DNA of 64,000 nucleotides from Streptomyces caniscabiei (GCF_014930365.1 NZ_JABXWI010000006.1:472189-536188), one strand, 5' to 3'. Positions 24,800 through 33,463 are shown, counted from the first letter of the stretch. Numbers and translations: made by a program. Notes: generated by a model from the sequence alone, not told the origin.

Positions 24800-26395
24800 A
24801 TGCACTTTTTGCCCTTGCTGTTGCTGGTCGCAGGGAGTGCGACGGTCGCCGGTGCCGCCCGGCGTACGCCGGTGCCCGCCCCACTGCTGCTGGTCGCGGC
24901 GGGGCTCGCGGTGTCTTATGTGCCCGGAGTGCCCCACTACGAGCTCGACCCCGAGATCGTCCTGCCGCTGATCCTGCCCCCGCTGCTGTACACCGCCGCC
25001 AGCGACAGCTCCTACCTCGACCTGCGGGCCCAACTGCGGCCCGTGGCCCTGCTGTCGGTCGGCTACGTCCTCTTCGCGACCCTGGCCGTGGGCTGGGCCG
25101 CGTACCTGATCGTGCCCGGGTTGCCGCTGACCGCCGCGCTGGTGCTCGGCGCGATCGTGGCGCCGCCGGACGCGGTCGCGGCGACGGCGGTCGCCCGGCG
25201 GGTGGGGCTGCCGTCGCGGATCACCACGATCCTTCAGGGTGAGTCCCTGGTGAACGACGCGACCGCGATCACCGCGTACCGGGTGGCCCTCGCGGCCACC
25301 ATCGGCGAGGGCGCGAGCTGGACCGGCGGGATCGTGGAGTTCCTGGTGGCGGCGGTCGGCGGCGTCGTGGTGGGCCTGGCGCTGATGGTGCCCATCCACT
25401 GGCTGCGCACGCACCTCAAGGAGGCGCTGCTGCAGAACACCCTCTCCCTGCTGATCCCCTTCGTCGCCTACGGGCTCGCCGAGTGGGTGCACGCCTCCGG
25501 GGTGCTCGCCGTGGTCGTCGTCGGCCTCTACCTCGGCCACCGCAACTGGCAGGTCGACTTCGCCACCCGCCTCCAGGAGGAGGCCGTCTGGAAGATGGTC
25601 GCCTTCCTGCTCGAATCCGCCGTGTTCGCCCTCATCGGACTCCAGCTCCCGGTCGTCCTCGAAGGGCTCGGCGAGTACGAGGGAATCCGCGCCACCTGGT
25701 ACGCCGTGGCCGTCTTCCTCGTGGTCGTGGCCTCCCGCTTCGTCTGGGTCTATCCGGCGACCTACCTGCCGCGCATGGTCTCCCGACGCATCCGGGAACG
25801 CGAGGTCGACCCCACCTGGAAGGGGCCCTTCGTCATCGCCTGGGCCGGCATGCGCGGCGTCGTCTCGCTGGCCATCGCCTTCTCGATCCCGCTCACCGTG
25901 CACGGCGGGGAGGACTTCCCCGAGCGGAACCTGATCCTGTTCCTGACCTTCACGACGGTCATCGGCACGCTCGTCATCCAGGGGCTGACCCTGCCGCCGC
26001 TGATCCGCTTCCTGAAACTGCCGGGCCGCGACCAGCAGGCGGAGACCCTCGCCGAGGCCAACGCCCAGGCGCAGGCGTCCCGAGCGGCCGAGGCCCGCCT
26101 CGACGAACTCCTCGCGAACGAACGCAACGAACTCCCGCCCCCGCTCGTCGAACGCCTTCACACGGTCCTCGAACGGCGGCGCAACGCCGTCTGGGAACGG
26201 CTCGGCGCCGTGAACCCGGTGACCGGCGAGAGCGTCGACGACACCTACAGCCGCCTCTCCCGCGAGATGATCGGCGCCGAACGCGAGGTCTTCGTCAAGC
26301 TGCGGGACGGCAGGTACATCGACGACGAGATGCTGCGCACCCTGCTGCGAAGGCTGGACCTGGAGGAGGCTGCGGTCTACCGCGAGGCCTCCTAG
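24800..26395 (+). CDS. Na+/H+ antiporter (CPA1 family)
   Basis: 531 residues from the ATG at 24800 (MHFLPLLLLVAG), with AAGGCGGAAG upstream. About 12 membrane helices; the ion-binding helix contains GESLVNDATAITAY with the Asn-Asp pair typical of CPA1, and APPDAVAATAV precedes it. A ~130-residue polar cytoplasmic tail (QAETLAEANAQAQASRAAEARL...) follows helix 12. Exchanges external H+ for internal Na+/K+ or the reverse in pH/salt homeostasis. Its TAG stop overlaps the stop of the convergent PLP enzyme gene (CTAG). Confidence 0.92.
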   Translation: MHFLPLLLLVAGSATVAGAARRTPVPAPLLLVAAGLAVSYVPGVPHYELDPEIVLPLILPPLLYTAASDSSYLDLRAQLRPVALLSVGYVLFATLAVGWAAYLIVPGLPLTAALVLGAIVAPPDAVAATAVARRVGLPSRITTILQGESLVNDATAITAYRVALAATIGEGASWTGGIVEFLVAAVGGVVVGLALMVPIHWLRTHLKEALLQNTLSLLIPFVAYGLAEWVHASGVLAVVVVGLYLGHRNWQVDFATRLQEEAVWKMVAFLLESAVFALIGLQLPVVLEGLGEYEGIRATWYAVAVFLVVVASRFVWVYPATYLPRMVSRRIREREVDPTWKGPFVIAWAGMRGVVSLAIAFSIPLTVHGGEDFPERNLILFLTFTTVIGTLVIQGLTLPPLIRFLKLPGRDQQAETLAEANAQAQASRAAEARLDELLANERNELPPPLVERLHTVLERRRNAVWERLGAVNPVTGESVDDTYSRLSREMIGAEREVFVKLRDGRYIDDEMLRTLLRRLDLEEAAVYREAS

Positions 26396-27360
26396 GGTCT
26401 GTCCGGCGGGCCCTCGGGCACGCGCTCCGGGAACGGGCGGCCCGTGATCACCGCCGCGAGCGTCGTCCCGCGCGGGAAGGCGCCCTCTCCCGCCAGAGTG
26501 ACAAGTCCGTAGAGCAATTTGGCGACATAGAGATGCTCCATCGGGAGCATGTGGCGGATCTCGAAGTCGTCCGCGAAGGCGTCCAGTTCGGGCGAGGTCC
26601 GGGCGTAACCGCCGAAGTGGAAGCGGTCGTCGAGGCTCCAGTCGCCGCGCGGGCCGCCGAACGCCTTCTCCTGAAGCTGTCGTATCTCCTCGTCGAGGAA
26701 GCCGCCCTTGAGAACCGGAATGCCGAGGGCGCGCTGGTCGGGGGCCAGTCCCGCGGCCAGTCCGGCGAGGGTGCCGCCGGTGCCGCAGGCGAGGGCCACC
26801 ACGTCGGCCCGGCCGCGCAGCTCCGCGCCGAGGTCCTGACAGCCCCGCACGGCGAGGCTGTTGCTGCCGCCCTCGGGGACCACGTACGCGTCCTCCGCGC
26901 CGGCGGCCCGGAGGACGGCCGCCAGGGTGGCCGGGTCGGACTTGTGGCGATACGTCGATCTGTCGACGAAGTGCAGCCGCATGCCGTCCGCCGCGCAGCG
27001 GGCCAGCGACGGGTTGAGGTGGCGGCCGGCCAGTTCCTGGCCGCGCACCACGCCCACGGTGGGCAGGCCCAGGAGGTGGCCCGCGGCAGCCGTGGCGCGC
27101 AGATGGTTCGAGTAGGCACCGCCGAAGGTGAGCAGCGGGCGGCCCGCCGCCGCGCGCAGGTTCGGGGCCAGTTTGCGCCACTTGTTGCCGACGAGCCGCG
27201 GGTGGATCAGATCGTCGCGCTTGAGCAGCAACCGGAGGCCGCGGCGAGCGAAGCGCTCGTCCGCGACCTCCTGGAGGGGTGACGGCAGCCTGGGCTTCAG
27301 GACGGTGGTGGGGTCGTCGGGGGCGGAGGGCTGGCCGGTCACATGGCCATTGTCGGACAC
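26392..27360 (-). CDS. PLP-dependent ACC deaminase/D-cysteine desulfhydrase family enzyme
   Basis: About 322 residues from a GTG at 27360 (alternative GTG at 27342); no good ribosome binding site is visible at either. The PLP-lysine region is KRDDLIHPRLVGNKWRKL (~residues 45-62), followed by FGGAYSNHLRATAAAGH and the phosphate-binding ACGTGGTLAGLAAGL. Members act on 1-aminocyclopropane-1-carboxylate or D-cysteine; which one cannot be told by eye. Downstream of the amidase on the same strand. Confidence 0.88.
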   Translation of the reverse strand: MSDNGHVTGQPSAPDDPTTVLKPRLPSPLQEVADERFARRGLRLLLKRDDLIHPRLVGNKWRKLAPNLRAAAGRPLLTFGGAYSNHLRATAAAGHLLGLPTVGVVRGQELAGRHLNPSLARCAADGMRLHFVDRSTYRHKSDPATLAAVLRAAGAEDAYVVPEGGSNSLAVRGCQDLGAELRGRADVVALACGTGGTLAGLAAGLAPDQRALGIPVLKGGFLDEEIRQLQEKAFGGPRGDWSLDDRFHFGGYARTSPELDAFADDFEIRHMLPMEHLYVAKLLYGLVTLAGEGAFPRGTTLAAVITGRPFPERVPEGPPDRP

Positions 27361-27398
27361 ATGACCGGTGGGTGTCGGCCGCGCCCGCCGCCGGGGTC

Positions 27399-27989
27399 CT
27401 ATTTCAGGCGGTCCCGGACGCGCTCTCTCATGCCGGCCATGGAGAAGCCTCGTGGGTCGACCTTGCCGGGCTGCCATTCGAGGTGCCCGATGACGGACCG
27501 CTGGTTCCAGCCGTGGTGACGGCAGACGGCGGCCGAGACCCGCTCGATGGCTTCGAGCTGTGCCGCCGGCCAGGGGTCCTCGCCGTCGCCGAGGTTCTCG
27601 CACTCGAAGCCGTAGAAGTGACGGTTGCCGTCGGTGTTGGCCTCGTTGTCCTTGGGCAGCGCCTTCTCGGCGATCACGGCCCGCAGGACGTCGTCGTCGC
27701 CCAGACCGGCGTGGTTGGCCCGGCCGTAGCCGACGAGGTGCACCCGGCCGTCCTTGGTGATCACACCGTGGCACAACGGGCCGGGCAGACCCGAGTACCC
27801 GTCACGGCAGATACGGACGGTGCGTTCGCTGCCGGACGTGACGGTGTGGTGGATCATCACGCCGTGGACGGGCCCCCACGGGCCCACGTGGTTGCGGTTG
27901 TGATGTTCCCAGTCGCCGACCTCGACGACCCGGACGCCCTCGTTCTTGAGGACGGTGAGAAACCTGCTCGCGGACATGGGTGGGGCCAT
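27399..27989 (-). CDS. N-acetylmuramoyl-L-alanine amidase (Amidase_2/PGRP type)
   Basis: 196 residues. Zn-amidase motifs: MIHHTVTSG (first His), the CHGVITKDGRVHLVGYGRANHAG core, and HLEWQPGKVDPRGF (second His and the Asp/Lys region). There is no signal peptide or cell-wall-binding module, as in phage-type or cytoplasmic muropeptide amidases; release may need lysis or another route. GAAGGAG precedes the ATG at 27989. Divergent from eshB. Confidence 0.88.
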   Translation of the reverse strand: MAPPMSASRFLTVLKNEGVRVVEVGDWEHHNRNHVGPWGPVHGVMIHHTVTSGSERTVRICRDGYSGLPGPLCHGVITKDGRVHLVGYGRANHAGLGDDDVLRAVIAEKALPKDNEANTDGNRHFYGFECENLGDGEDPWPAAQLEAIERVSAAVCRHHGWNQRSVIGHLEWQPGKVDPRGFSMAGMRERVRDRLK

Positions 27990-28289
27990 GGCCGGCTCCT
28001 TCGTGCCGTGCGACGGCCGCTGGTCGTGGCCGCCTCGTACGCGGTGTGTACCCCAACTCGCGGTGTGGGCGAGGCGGACGAGGGGGCGCGCGGATGGATC
28101 CGGTCAGATTCGGCGGGGGCTCGTACGGGGGTGCGAGTGGCCGACAGAAACAGTGGGCTTGCCCAGTCTGCGAAGATCCATTCCCGCTCTTTCGGGTAAT
28201 AGCATCAGCACGCTCCGTGATGCAAGGCTGGATCGCGAGATCGGTGACCGCGATCAGTGCTGTCAGTGCATACCCGGAGGGGAATCCGC
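27990..28289. other. Intergenic region between the amidase gene and eshB
   Basis: 300 bases with no gene. TAATAG at 28197-28202, within CGGGTAATAG, could serve as a -10 element for eshB. It is preceded by no clear -35. A near-inverted pair GATCGCG/CCGCGATC lies at about 28232-28256. A GGAGGGG ribosome binding site is present directly before eshB. Confidence 0.4.
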
Positions 28290-29696
28290 ATGTCGGTAGG
28301 CGAAGAGGTTCGCTCGCAGCAGGACAGGCCGCAGCAGAGTCTCGGCACGGCCGCTGCCCGGAACCTGGCCACCACCACGAAGTCCACGCCCCAGATGCAG
28401 GAGATCAGCTCCCGCTGGCTGCTGCGCACCCTGCCGTGGGTGAATGTGCAGGGCGGCACGTACCGGGTGAACAGGCGGCTCACCTACGCGGTCGGCGACG
28501 GCCGCGTCACCTTTGTGAAGACCGGCGACCGGGTCGCCGTCATCCCCGCGGAGCTCGGCGAACTGCCGGCCCTGCGGACCTACGAGGACATCGACGTCCT
28601 GGGCGAGCTGGCCCAGCGGTGCGAGCAGCGGGAGTTCGCGCCCGGCGACGTCCTGGCCGAATTCGGCAGCCAGGCGCAGGAGGTGTTCCTGCTCGCGCAC
28701 GGCAAGGTCGAGAAGGTCGGCACCGGCCCCTACGGCGACGACGCTGTCCTCGGCGTACTGGCCGACGGCGCCTACTTCGGCGAGCAGTCCCTGCTCGACC
28801 CCGACGCGATCTGGGAGTACACGGCCCGCGCGGTCACCGCGTGCACGGTGCTCGTCCTGCCGCGCCAGGCCGTCGAGCAACTCGCCGAGCGCGCGGAGAC
28901 GTTGAGCGAGCACCTTCAGGAGCAGCGCGCGATCCCGTCGCAGCGCACCAACAAGTACGGTGAGAAGGAGATCGACCTCGCCGCCGGCCACAGCGGTGAG
29001 CCGGACATCCCGCACACCTTCGTCGACTACGAGGCCGCGCCGCGCGAGTACGAACTCAGCGTCGCCCAGACCGTCCTGCGCATCCACACCCGCGTGGCCG
29101 ACCTCTACAACCAGCCGATGAACCAGACCGAGCAGCAGATCAGGCTGACGGTCGAGGCGTTGAAGGAACGCCAGGAGCACGAGCTCGTCAACAACCGGGA
29201 GTTCGGCCTCCTCCACAACTGCGAGTACGACCAGCGACTCCAGCCGCACGACGGTGTGCCCAGCCCGGACGACCTGGACGAACTGCTCTCCCGGCGCCGG
29301 GGCACCAAGCTGCTGCTCGCCCACCCGCGCGCGATCTCCGCGTTCGGCCGCGAGCTGAACAAGCGCGGACTGGTCCCGGAGACCGTCGACATCGCCGGCA
29401 ACCGCATCCCCACCTGGCGCGGCGTGCCCATCTACCCGTGCAACAAGATCCCGGTGACCGAGGCCAGGACCACGTCGATCATCGCCATGCGTACCGGCGA
29501 GGAGGACCAGGGTGTCATCGGTCTGCGGGCCGCGAGCATCCCCGACGAGATCGAGCCCAGCCTGTCGGTGCGGTTCATGGGCATCAACGAACAGGCGATC
29601 ATCAAGTACCTCGTGACGGCCTACTACTCGGCCGCGGTCCTGGTCCCCGACGCGCTCGGCGTGCTGGAGAACGTCGAGATCGGCCGCTGGCGGTGA
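28290..29696 (+). CDS. eshB: EshB, family 2B encapsulin shell protein with cyclic-nucleotide-binding domain
   Basis: 468 residues. The N-terminal arm and E-loop (~1-90) precede an inserted cNMP-binding-like domain (~95-210: FAPGDVLAEFGSQAQEVFLL, GAYFGEQSLLD), then an HK97-type shell domain (~240-468) ending ...LGVLENVEIGRWR. Related Streptomyces EshA binds cAMP, and family 2B proteins form virus-like compartments. The phosphate-binding cassette lacks the canonical Arg after FGE..L (here FGEQSLLDPDAIWEYTARA), so nucleotide binding is uncertain. Downstream is a polyprenyl synthase, a known cargo class. Confidence 0.9.
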   Translation: MSVGEEVRSQQDRPQQSLGTAAARNLATTTKSTPQMQEISSRWLLRTLPWVNVQGGTYRVNRRLTYAVGDGRVTFVKTGDRVAVIPAELGELPALRTYEDIDVLGELAQRCEQREFAPGDVLAEFGSQAQEVFLLAHGKVEKVGTGPYGDDAVLGVLADGAYFGEQSLLDPDAIWEYTARAVTACTVLVLPRQAVEQLAERAETLSEHLQEQRAIPSQRTNKYGEKEIDLAAGHSGEPDIPHTFVDYEAAPREYELSVAQTVLRIHTRVADLYNQPMNQTEQQIRLTVEALKERQEHELVNNREFGLLHNCEYDQRLQPHDGVPSPDDLDELLSRRRGTKLLLAHPRAISAFGRELNKRGLVPETVDIAGNRIPTWRGVPIYPCNKIPVTEARTTSIIAMRTGEEDQGVIGLRAASIPDEIEPSLSVRFMGINEQAIIKYLVTAYYSAAVLVPDALGVLENVEIGRWR

Positions 29697-29719
29697 CCCT
29701 GTCCGACCGGACGCCGTGT

Positions 29720-29739
29720 CCCCGCCCGCCAGGGCGGGG
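29720..29739 (+). promoter_or_regulatory. Intercistronic hairpin between shell and cargo genes
   Basis: CCCCGCCC (29720-29727) pairs perfectly with GGGCGGGG (29732-29739) around a 4-base loop, in the 111-base gap between eshB and the polyprenyl synthase gene. No T-tract follows, so it may attenuate or stabilise rather than fully terminate. Confidence 0.5.
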
Positions 29740-29807
29740 GCGCCCCGCGCGCACGCGCGCCCACCCGGCGGGACCACCACCGGCCGCGGCCTCGCCGGGG
29801 CGACCCC

Positions 29808-31007
29808 ATGAGTGAGTCCGTGACGGAGACGAAGCGGAGCGCCGCCGGCCCGGTCCCGAGGCCGGCGATGGTCGTCGAGCGGAAGCGGAGGGGAACTCTG
29901 GAGCCGGAAGGGGAGACGGAACCGGGGAAGGACCCGCCCGCCCCCGGTGCCGACGGACCGGCCGGCCGGGCGGGCGCGGCGAGCGGCCTCGACGGACATG
30001 AGGCGGCGGAGATCCTGGAGCGGGCACGGACGTCGGTCGATCCCGAACTGCGCAGGGCCGTCGGGTCGTTACCCGGTTCGCTGCGCCGGGTCGCGCGTTA
30101 CCACTTCGGCTGGGAGGACGTGGACGGCACCCCGGTCACGGGGAACGCCGGCAAGGCGATACGCCCGGCGCTGGTGCTGGCCGCCGTCGCCGCGCTCGGT
30201 GGGCGTGAGTCCGCCGCCGTGCGGGCCGCCGCCGCGGTGGAACTGGTGCACAACTTCACGCTGCTGCACGACGACGTGATGGACCGGGACACCACGCGCA
30301 GACACAGGGCCACCGCGTGGACGGTGTTCGGGATCCCCGACGCGATCCTGGCCGGGGACGCGCTCCAGGCCCTGGCCCAGCGGCTGCTCGCCGAGGATCC
30401 GCACCCGGCGTCGGCCGCGGCCTCCGCCCGGCTCGCGGCCTGTGTCGTCGAACTGTGCGCGGGCCAGCAGACCGACACCGAGATGGAGGGGCGCCGGCCG
30501 GAGGAGGTCACTCTCGACGAGGTGCTCGTCATGGCCGAGGCCAAGACGGGTGCGCTGCTCGGCTGCGCCTGCGCGGTGGGCGCCCTGTACGCGGGCGCCG
30601 GCGAGGAGGACGTCGAGGCCCTCGACGCGTTCGGGCGGGAGGCCGGGCTGGCCTTCCAGCTCATCGACGACGTGATCGGCATCTGGGGCGACCCGAGTCA
30701 CACCGGCAAGCCGGCCGGGGCGGATCTCATGATCCGCAAGAAGTCCCTCCCGGTGGTCGCCGCGCTGGCCTCGGGCACCCCGGAGGCCGCCGAACTCGCC
30801 GAGCTGTACGGACTGCCGTTCGAGGAGGGGGACCTGGAGCGTACGGCGTCGGTGGTGGAGCGGGCCGGTGGGCGCGACTGGGCGCAGATCCAGGCCGCCG
30901 ACCGCATGGCCAGGGCCATGCACGAACTCTCACGCGCGGTCCCGGACCCGGAGTCGGCCGGAGGACTCCTCGCCCTGGCCGAGTTCGTGACGCGCCGCAG
31001 CAGCTGA
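29808..31007 (+). CDS. Polyprenyl diphosphate synthase, putative encapsulin cargo
   Basis: 399 residues. A ~65-residue disordered N-terminus (Pro/Gly/Glu-rich, with MVVERKRRGTLEP) precedes an all-helical trans-prenyltransferase domain. The first Asp-rich motif is LLHDDVMDRDTTRRH (DDxxD at 155-159), the second IDDVIGIWGD (287-295), followed by RKKSLPVVAAL. It chain-elongates isoprenoid diphosphates, product length unknown. The tail and position right after eshB match family 2B cargo enzymes loaded through disordered N-termini. This is inference from context. Confidence 0.88.
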   Translation: MSESVTETKRSAAGPVPRPAMVVERKRRGTLEPEGETEPGKDPPAPGADGPAGRAGAASGLDGHEAAEILERARTSVDPELRRAVGSLPGSLRRVARYHFGWEDVDGTPVTGNAGKAIRPALVLAAVAALGGRESAAVRAAAAVELVHNFTLLHDDVMDRDTTRRHRATAWTVFGIPDAILAGDALQALAQRLLAEDPHPASAAASARLAACVVELCAGQQTDTEMEGRRPEEVTLDEVLVMAEAKTGALLGCACAVGALYAGAGEEDVEALDAFGREAGLAFQLIDDVIGIWGDPSHTGKPAGADLMIRKKSLPVVAALASGTPEAAELAELYGLPFEEGDLERTASVVERAGGRDWAQIQAADRMARAMHELSRAVPDPESAGGLLALAEFVTRRSS

Positions 31008-31091
31008 GGTCGGCCGAGGGGCGCTGGATGCTCCGGAGGCGTCGTGCCGTGCGGACCTGACCCCGCGCGGTGGCGGTGCCTTCGGGTGGTC

Positions 31092-31130
31092 GGCGGGTCC
31101 CGCACATCCCCACGGTGTGCGGGGCCCGCC
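31092..31130. terminator. Bidirectional terminator after the polyprenyl synthase gene
   Basis: A 15-bp stem (GGCGGGTCCCGCACA at 31092-31106 with TGTGCGGGGCCCGCC at 31116-31130, one G-U wobble) and 9-base loop, between convergent genes. Confidence 0.75.
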
Positions 31131-31142
31131 GGTTCTTCGTCG

Positions 31143-31727
31143 CTACGGGACGATCGTTCTCACGACCCGTTCCATCAGGCCGTCCGGGGCGGGCACCCCG
31201 GGGAGGGCGTCTTCGAGGACGTCCGGCAGGGTCAGGTGTTCGAGCAGAAGGCCCTGCATGGCCAGGTAGAGCACCATGACGGTCTCGTCGCCGCCGGGGA
31301 GGCCCGCCTCACGGTGGAACCGCATGCCGAAGTCGAGTTCGCCGCGCACCGACTCGGTGTACGAGGCGTAGAGGGCCGGGCGGCGGGTGGCTTCGAGGCG
31401 TAGTTCCAGGTGGGCCAGGTAGCCGGTCCGGTCCCCGGTGACGCGGGCCAGCAGATCACGCATGAGGGCCGTGACCAGGGAGCGGTCCTTCGGCGAGGCG
31501 AGCAGCTTCTCGACCACGGCGGGGTCGGGGGCCAGGCGTTCCTTCAGCCGTGCGTCGATCTGATGGAGCAGGGCGTCGCGGTCGGCGAAGTAGTTCGACG
31601 CGGTGCCCACCGGGACGGCGGCCTCGGCGTCCACCGCGCGGAACGTCAGCCCGCGTGCGCCCTCGCGGGCCAGCACCGCCACCGCGGCGTCCAGCAGAGC
31701 GCCCCTGCGCTCGGGGTTCCTGACCAT
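31143..31727 (-). CDS. TetR-family transcriptional regulator
   Basis: 194 residues. N-terminal HTH (LTFRAVDAEAAVPVGTASNYFADRDALLHQI, ~28-58) and a helical effector-binding domain typical of TetR; ligand unknown. GGAGGAG precedes the ATG. Divergent from a DHFR-like gene; a 9-bp inverted repeat spans the promoter between them, so it probably represses that gene and itself. Confidence 0.9.
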   Translation of the reverse strand: MVRNPERRGALLDAAVAVLAREGARGLTFRAVDAEAAVPVGTASNYFADRDALLHQIDARLKERLAPDPAVVEKLLASPKDRSLVTALMRDLLARVTGDRTGYLAHLELRLEATRRPALYASYTESVRGELDFGMRFHREAGLPGGDETVMVLYLAMQGLLLEHLTLPDVLEDALPGVPAPDGLMERVVRTIVP

Positions 31728-31766
31728 CCGGACTCCTCCGTACTCATTGCCTCGTACCTAAATCCC

Positions 31767-31809
31767 TTGCAACCACTACAGATGAAGTACTATAACTGAC
31801 GTGGTTGCA
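31767..31809 (+). promoter_or_regulatory. Promoter and putative TetR operator for the DHFR-like gene
   Basis: TTGCAA (31767-31772) and TATAAC (31791-31796) with an 18-base spacer form a good promoter. TGCAACCAC at 31768-31776 is repeated inverted as GTGGTTGCA at 31801-31809, so the two arms cover the -35 and the start site, 33 bp centre to centre. A dimer pair bound here would block transcription. Confidence 0.65.
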
Positions 31810-31887
31810 GGGGGGGTGTGGCGTCGAATGGCCGCCGTCGGCTCTGACGCGACTTGTCTGTCCGTCCGACGAGGAAAAGAGACCGAT

Positions 31888-32472
31888 TTGCGCAAGCTCA
31901 CGTACCTCATCGCGTGTTCGATCGACGGGTTCATCGGAGATCCGAACGGTGACGCGTCCTACATGTATCCCTACGTCGTGGGTGAGTACGCCGAGTACGT
32001 CATCGCGGCGTACCCGGACACCAACCCGGTCCATGTCCGTCGGCTCATCGGCACCGATGGTCTGCCCAACAAGGACTACGACACGATCATCCAGGGCCGA
32101 GCCAGCTACGACGTGGCGCTGAAGGAGGGCATCACCAGCCCGTTCGCCCATCTGCGCGAGTACGTCGCCTCGCGCACGCTGAAGAAGTCGCCCGATCCGA
32201 ACGTCGAGATCATCTCCGACGACCTGGTCGGCAAGGTCCGCGAACTCAAGGCGGAGGACGGCGATCTCGGCATCTACCTCTGCGGCGGCTCGGTGGTCGC
32301 GGGAGAGCTGGTCGACGAGATCGACGAGCTGATCATCAAGACGTACCCGGTCGTGCAGGGAAGCGGCATGCCGATGTTCGGCTCCGGATTCGCCCTCACC
32401 GAGTTCACGCTCGACGACGTGCGCGGCTTCGACAACGGGGTCGTCGTGCGGAAGTACAGCAGGAAGCGCTGA
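31888..32472 (+). CDS. Dihydrofolate reductase-like protein (RibD C-terminal domain family)
   Basis: 194 residues from a TTG at 31888 (LRKLTYLIACSIDGFIGDP) behind a GAGGAAAAGAG stretch; an in-frame GTG at 31801 would put the operator inside the coding region and is unlikely. RKLxYxxxxSLDGxI start, DTIIQGRASYDVAL and LGIYLCGGSVVAGELVDEIDELII are family hallmarks for NADPH-dependent reductases of the RibD/DHFR fold. Substrate unknown. Probably controlled by the divergent TetR protein. Confidence 0.82.
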   Translation: MRKLTYLIACSIDGFIGDPNGDASYMYPYVVGEYAEYVIAAYPDTNPVHVRRLIGTDGLPNKDYDTIIQGRASYDVALKEGITSPFAHLREYVASRTLKKSPDPNVEIISDDLVGKVRELKAEDGDLGIYLCGGSVVAGELVDEIDELIIKTYPVVQGSGMPMFGSGFALTEFTLDDVRGFDNGVVVRKYSRKR

Positions 32473-32599
32473 GCGTCGGCTCCACGCGCCCGTTCGGCCC
32501 GCACGTTTCCCGGCAGGCTCCGGGCGGCGGCCCCGGGCGGCGGAGATTGCCGGTGCACGGCGGGGAGCGCACCGATCCCGTCGGCCATACCCTGAGCAC

Positions 32600-32956
32600 A
32601 TGGGCATCGACGAGCATGTCTGCCCGGTCTGCGGACAGCCTGTGGCCACGGTCGTACGGCGACACAAGACGCTGGGCGCGTGGGTACCCGTGTGGGGTCC
32701 GAGTCCGTGCAGGAATCACGAGTGCGCGGCGTACGTCGACGAGGCCGTCGAGGCCGCGGAGGCCGCCGCGGAGAAGCCCCGGGCGGTGGCCCGGCGGACG
32801 CACGGGAGCCATGGTGGGCATGGCGGTCACGGTGGTCGTGCGGGTCAGGCCGATCACGCGTCAGCCGAGTCGGCCGGGGTGACGGAGTCGTCCCCGGCGG
32901 CCGTGGCGGCTCCGGCCGAGGAGAGGACCGAGGCGAGGACCGAGGAGAAGGCCTGA
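32600..32956 (+). CDS. Small zinc-ribbon-like protein with a His-rich tail
   Basis: 118 residues. The N-terminus has two Cys pairs (CPVC at 8-11 and C-x3-C in SPCRNHECAAY) that could form a zinc ribbon, then an Ala/Glu-rich helix and HGSHGGHGGHGG, a potential metal-binding repeat, and an acidic Ala/Glu tail. No family recognised. Monocistronic by spacing. Confidence 0.7.
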   Translation: MGIDEHVCPVCGQPVATVVRRHKTLGAWVPVWGPSPCRNHECAAYVDEAVEAAEAAAEKPRAVARRTHGSHGGHGGHGGRAGQADHASAESAGVTESSPAAVAAPAEERTEARTEEKA

Positions 32957-33013
32957 CCGGGCGGTCCGGACTCGGCCCCGGCTCAGGCCTGCGGCAGACG
33001 AAGGAGCGGACTC

Positions 33014-33427
33014 ATGAAGTTCCTGATGATGGTCCAGGGCACGCAGGCGGACTACGAGGGCATGCGGGGCACTGCCTCCGAGCACTCTCCCGCCTGGACG
33101 CAGGAACAGTTGCGGGCCATGTACGCCTATATGAGCGCGATCAACGACGACCTCACCGAGAGCGGGGAGATGCTCGACGGGCAGGGCCTGGCCGAGCCGG
33201 CGAGCACGCGGTTCGTCACGGCGGACGCCGACGGCAAACCGGTGGTCACGGACGGGCCGTACCCGGACACCGCCGAACTGCTCGCCGGGTACTGGCTCCT
33301 GGACTGCGCCGACCTGGACCGGGTCACGGAGATCGCGGCCCGCGTCGCCCAGTGCCCCGGCCCCGAGGGGCTCAAGGAGTACCCGGTGGTCATCCGCCCG
33401 GTGCTGGAAGGGGCGGAGGACATCTGA
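33014..33427 (+). CDS. YCII-related (DGPF-domain) protein
   Basis: 137 residues, MKFLMMVQGTQADYEG..., with the characteristic TDGPYPDTAELLAGYWLLD segment (usually DGPF-E/TK-E), and a conserved C-terminus (CPGPEGLKEYPVVIRPVLE). Such ferredoxin-fold proteins are often encoded near ECF sigma factors; none is here. Function unknown. AAGGAGCGGACTC precedes the ATG. Its stop codon lies inside a 20-bp tandem duplication. Confidence 0.85.
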   Translation: MKFLMMVQGTQADYEGMRGTASEHSPAWTQEQLRAMYAYMSAINDDLTESGEMLDGQGLAEPASTRFVTADADGKPVVTDGPYPDTAELLAGYWLLDCADLDRVTEIAARVAQCPGPEGLKEYPVVIRPVLEGAEDI

Positions 33428-33463
33428 ACGGCGGTCGTGTCGCCTGAACGGCGGTCGTGTCGC
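33424..33463. repeat. Exact 20-bp tandem duplication over a stop codon
   Basis: CTGAACGGCGGTCGTGTCGC is present twice in direct succession at 33424 and 33444. The first copy contains the TGA stop of the YCII-family gene. Confidence 0.9.
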
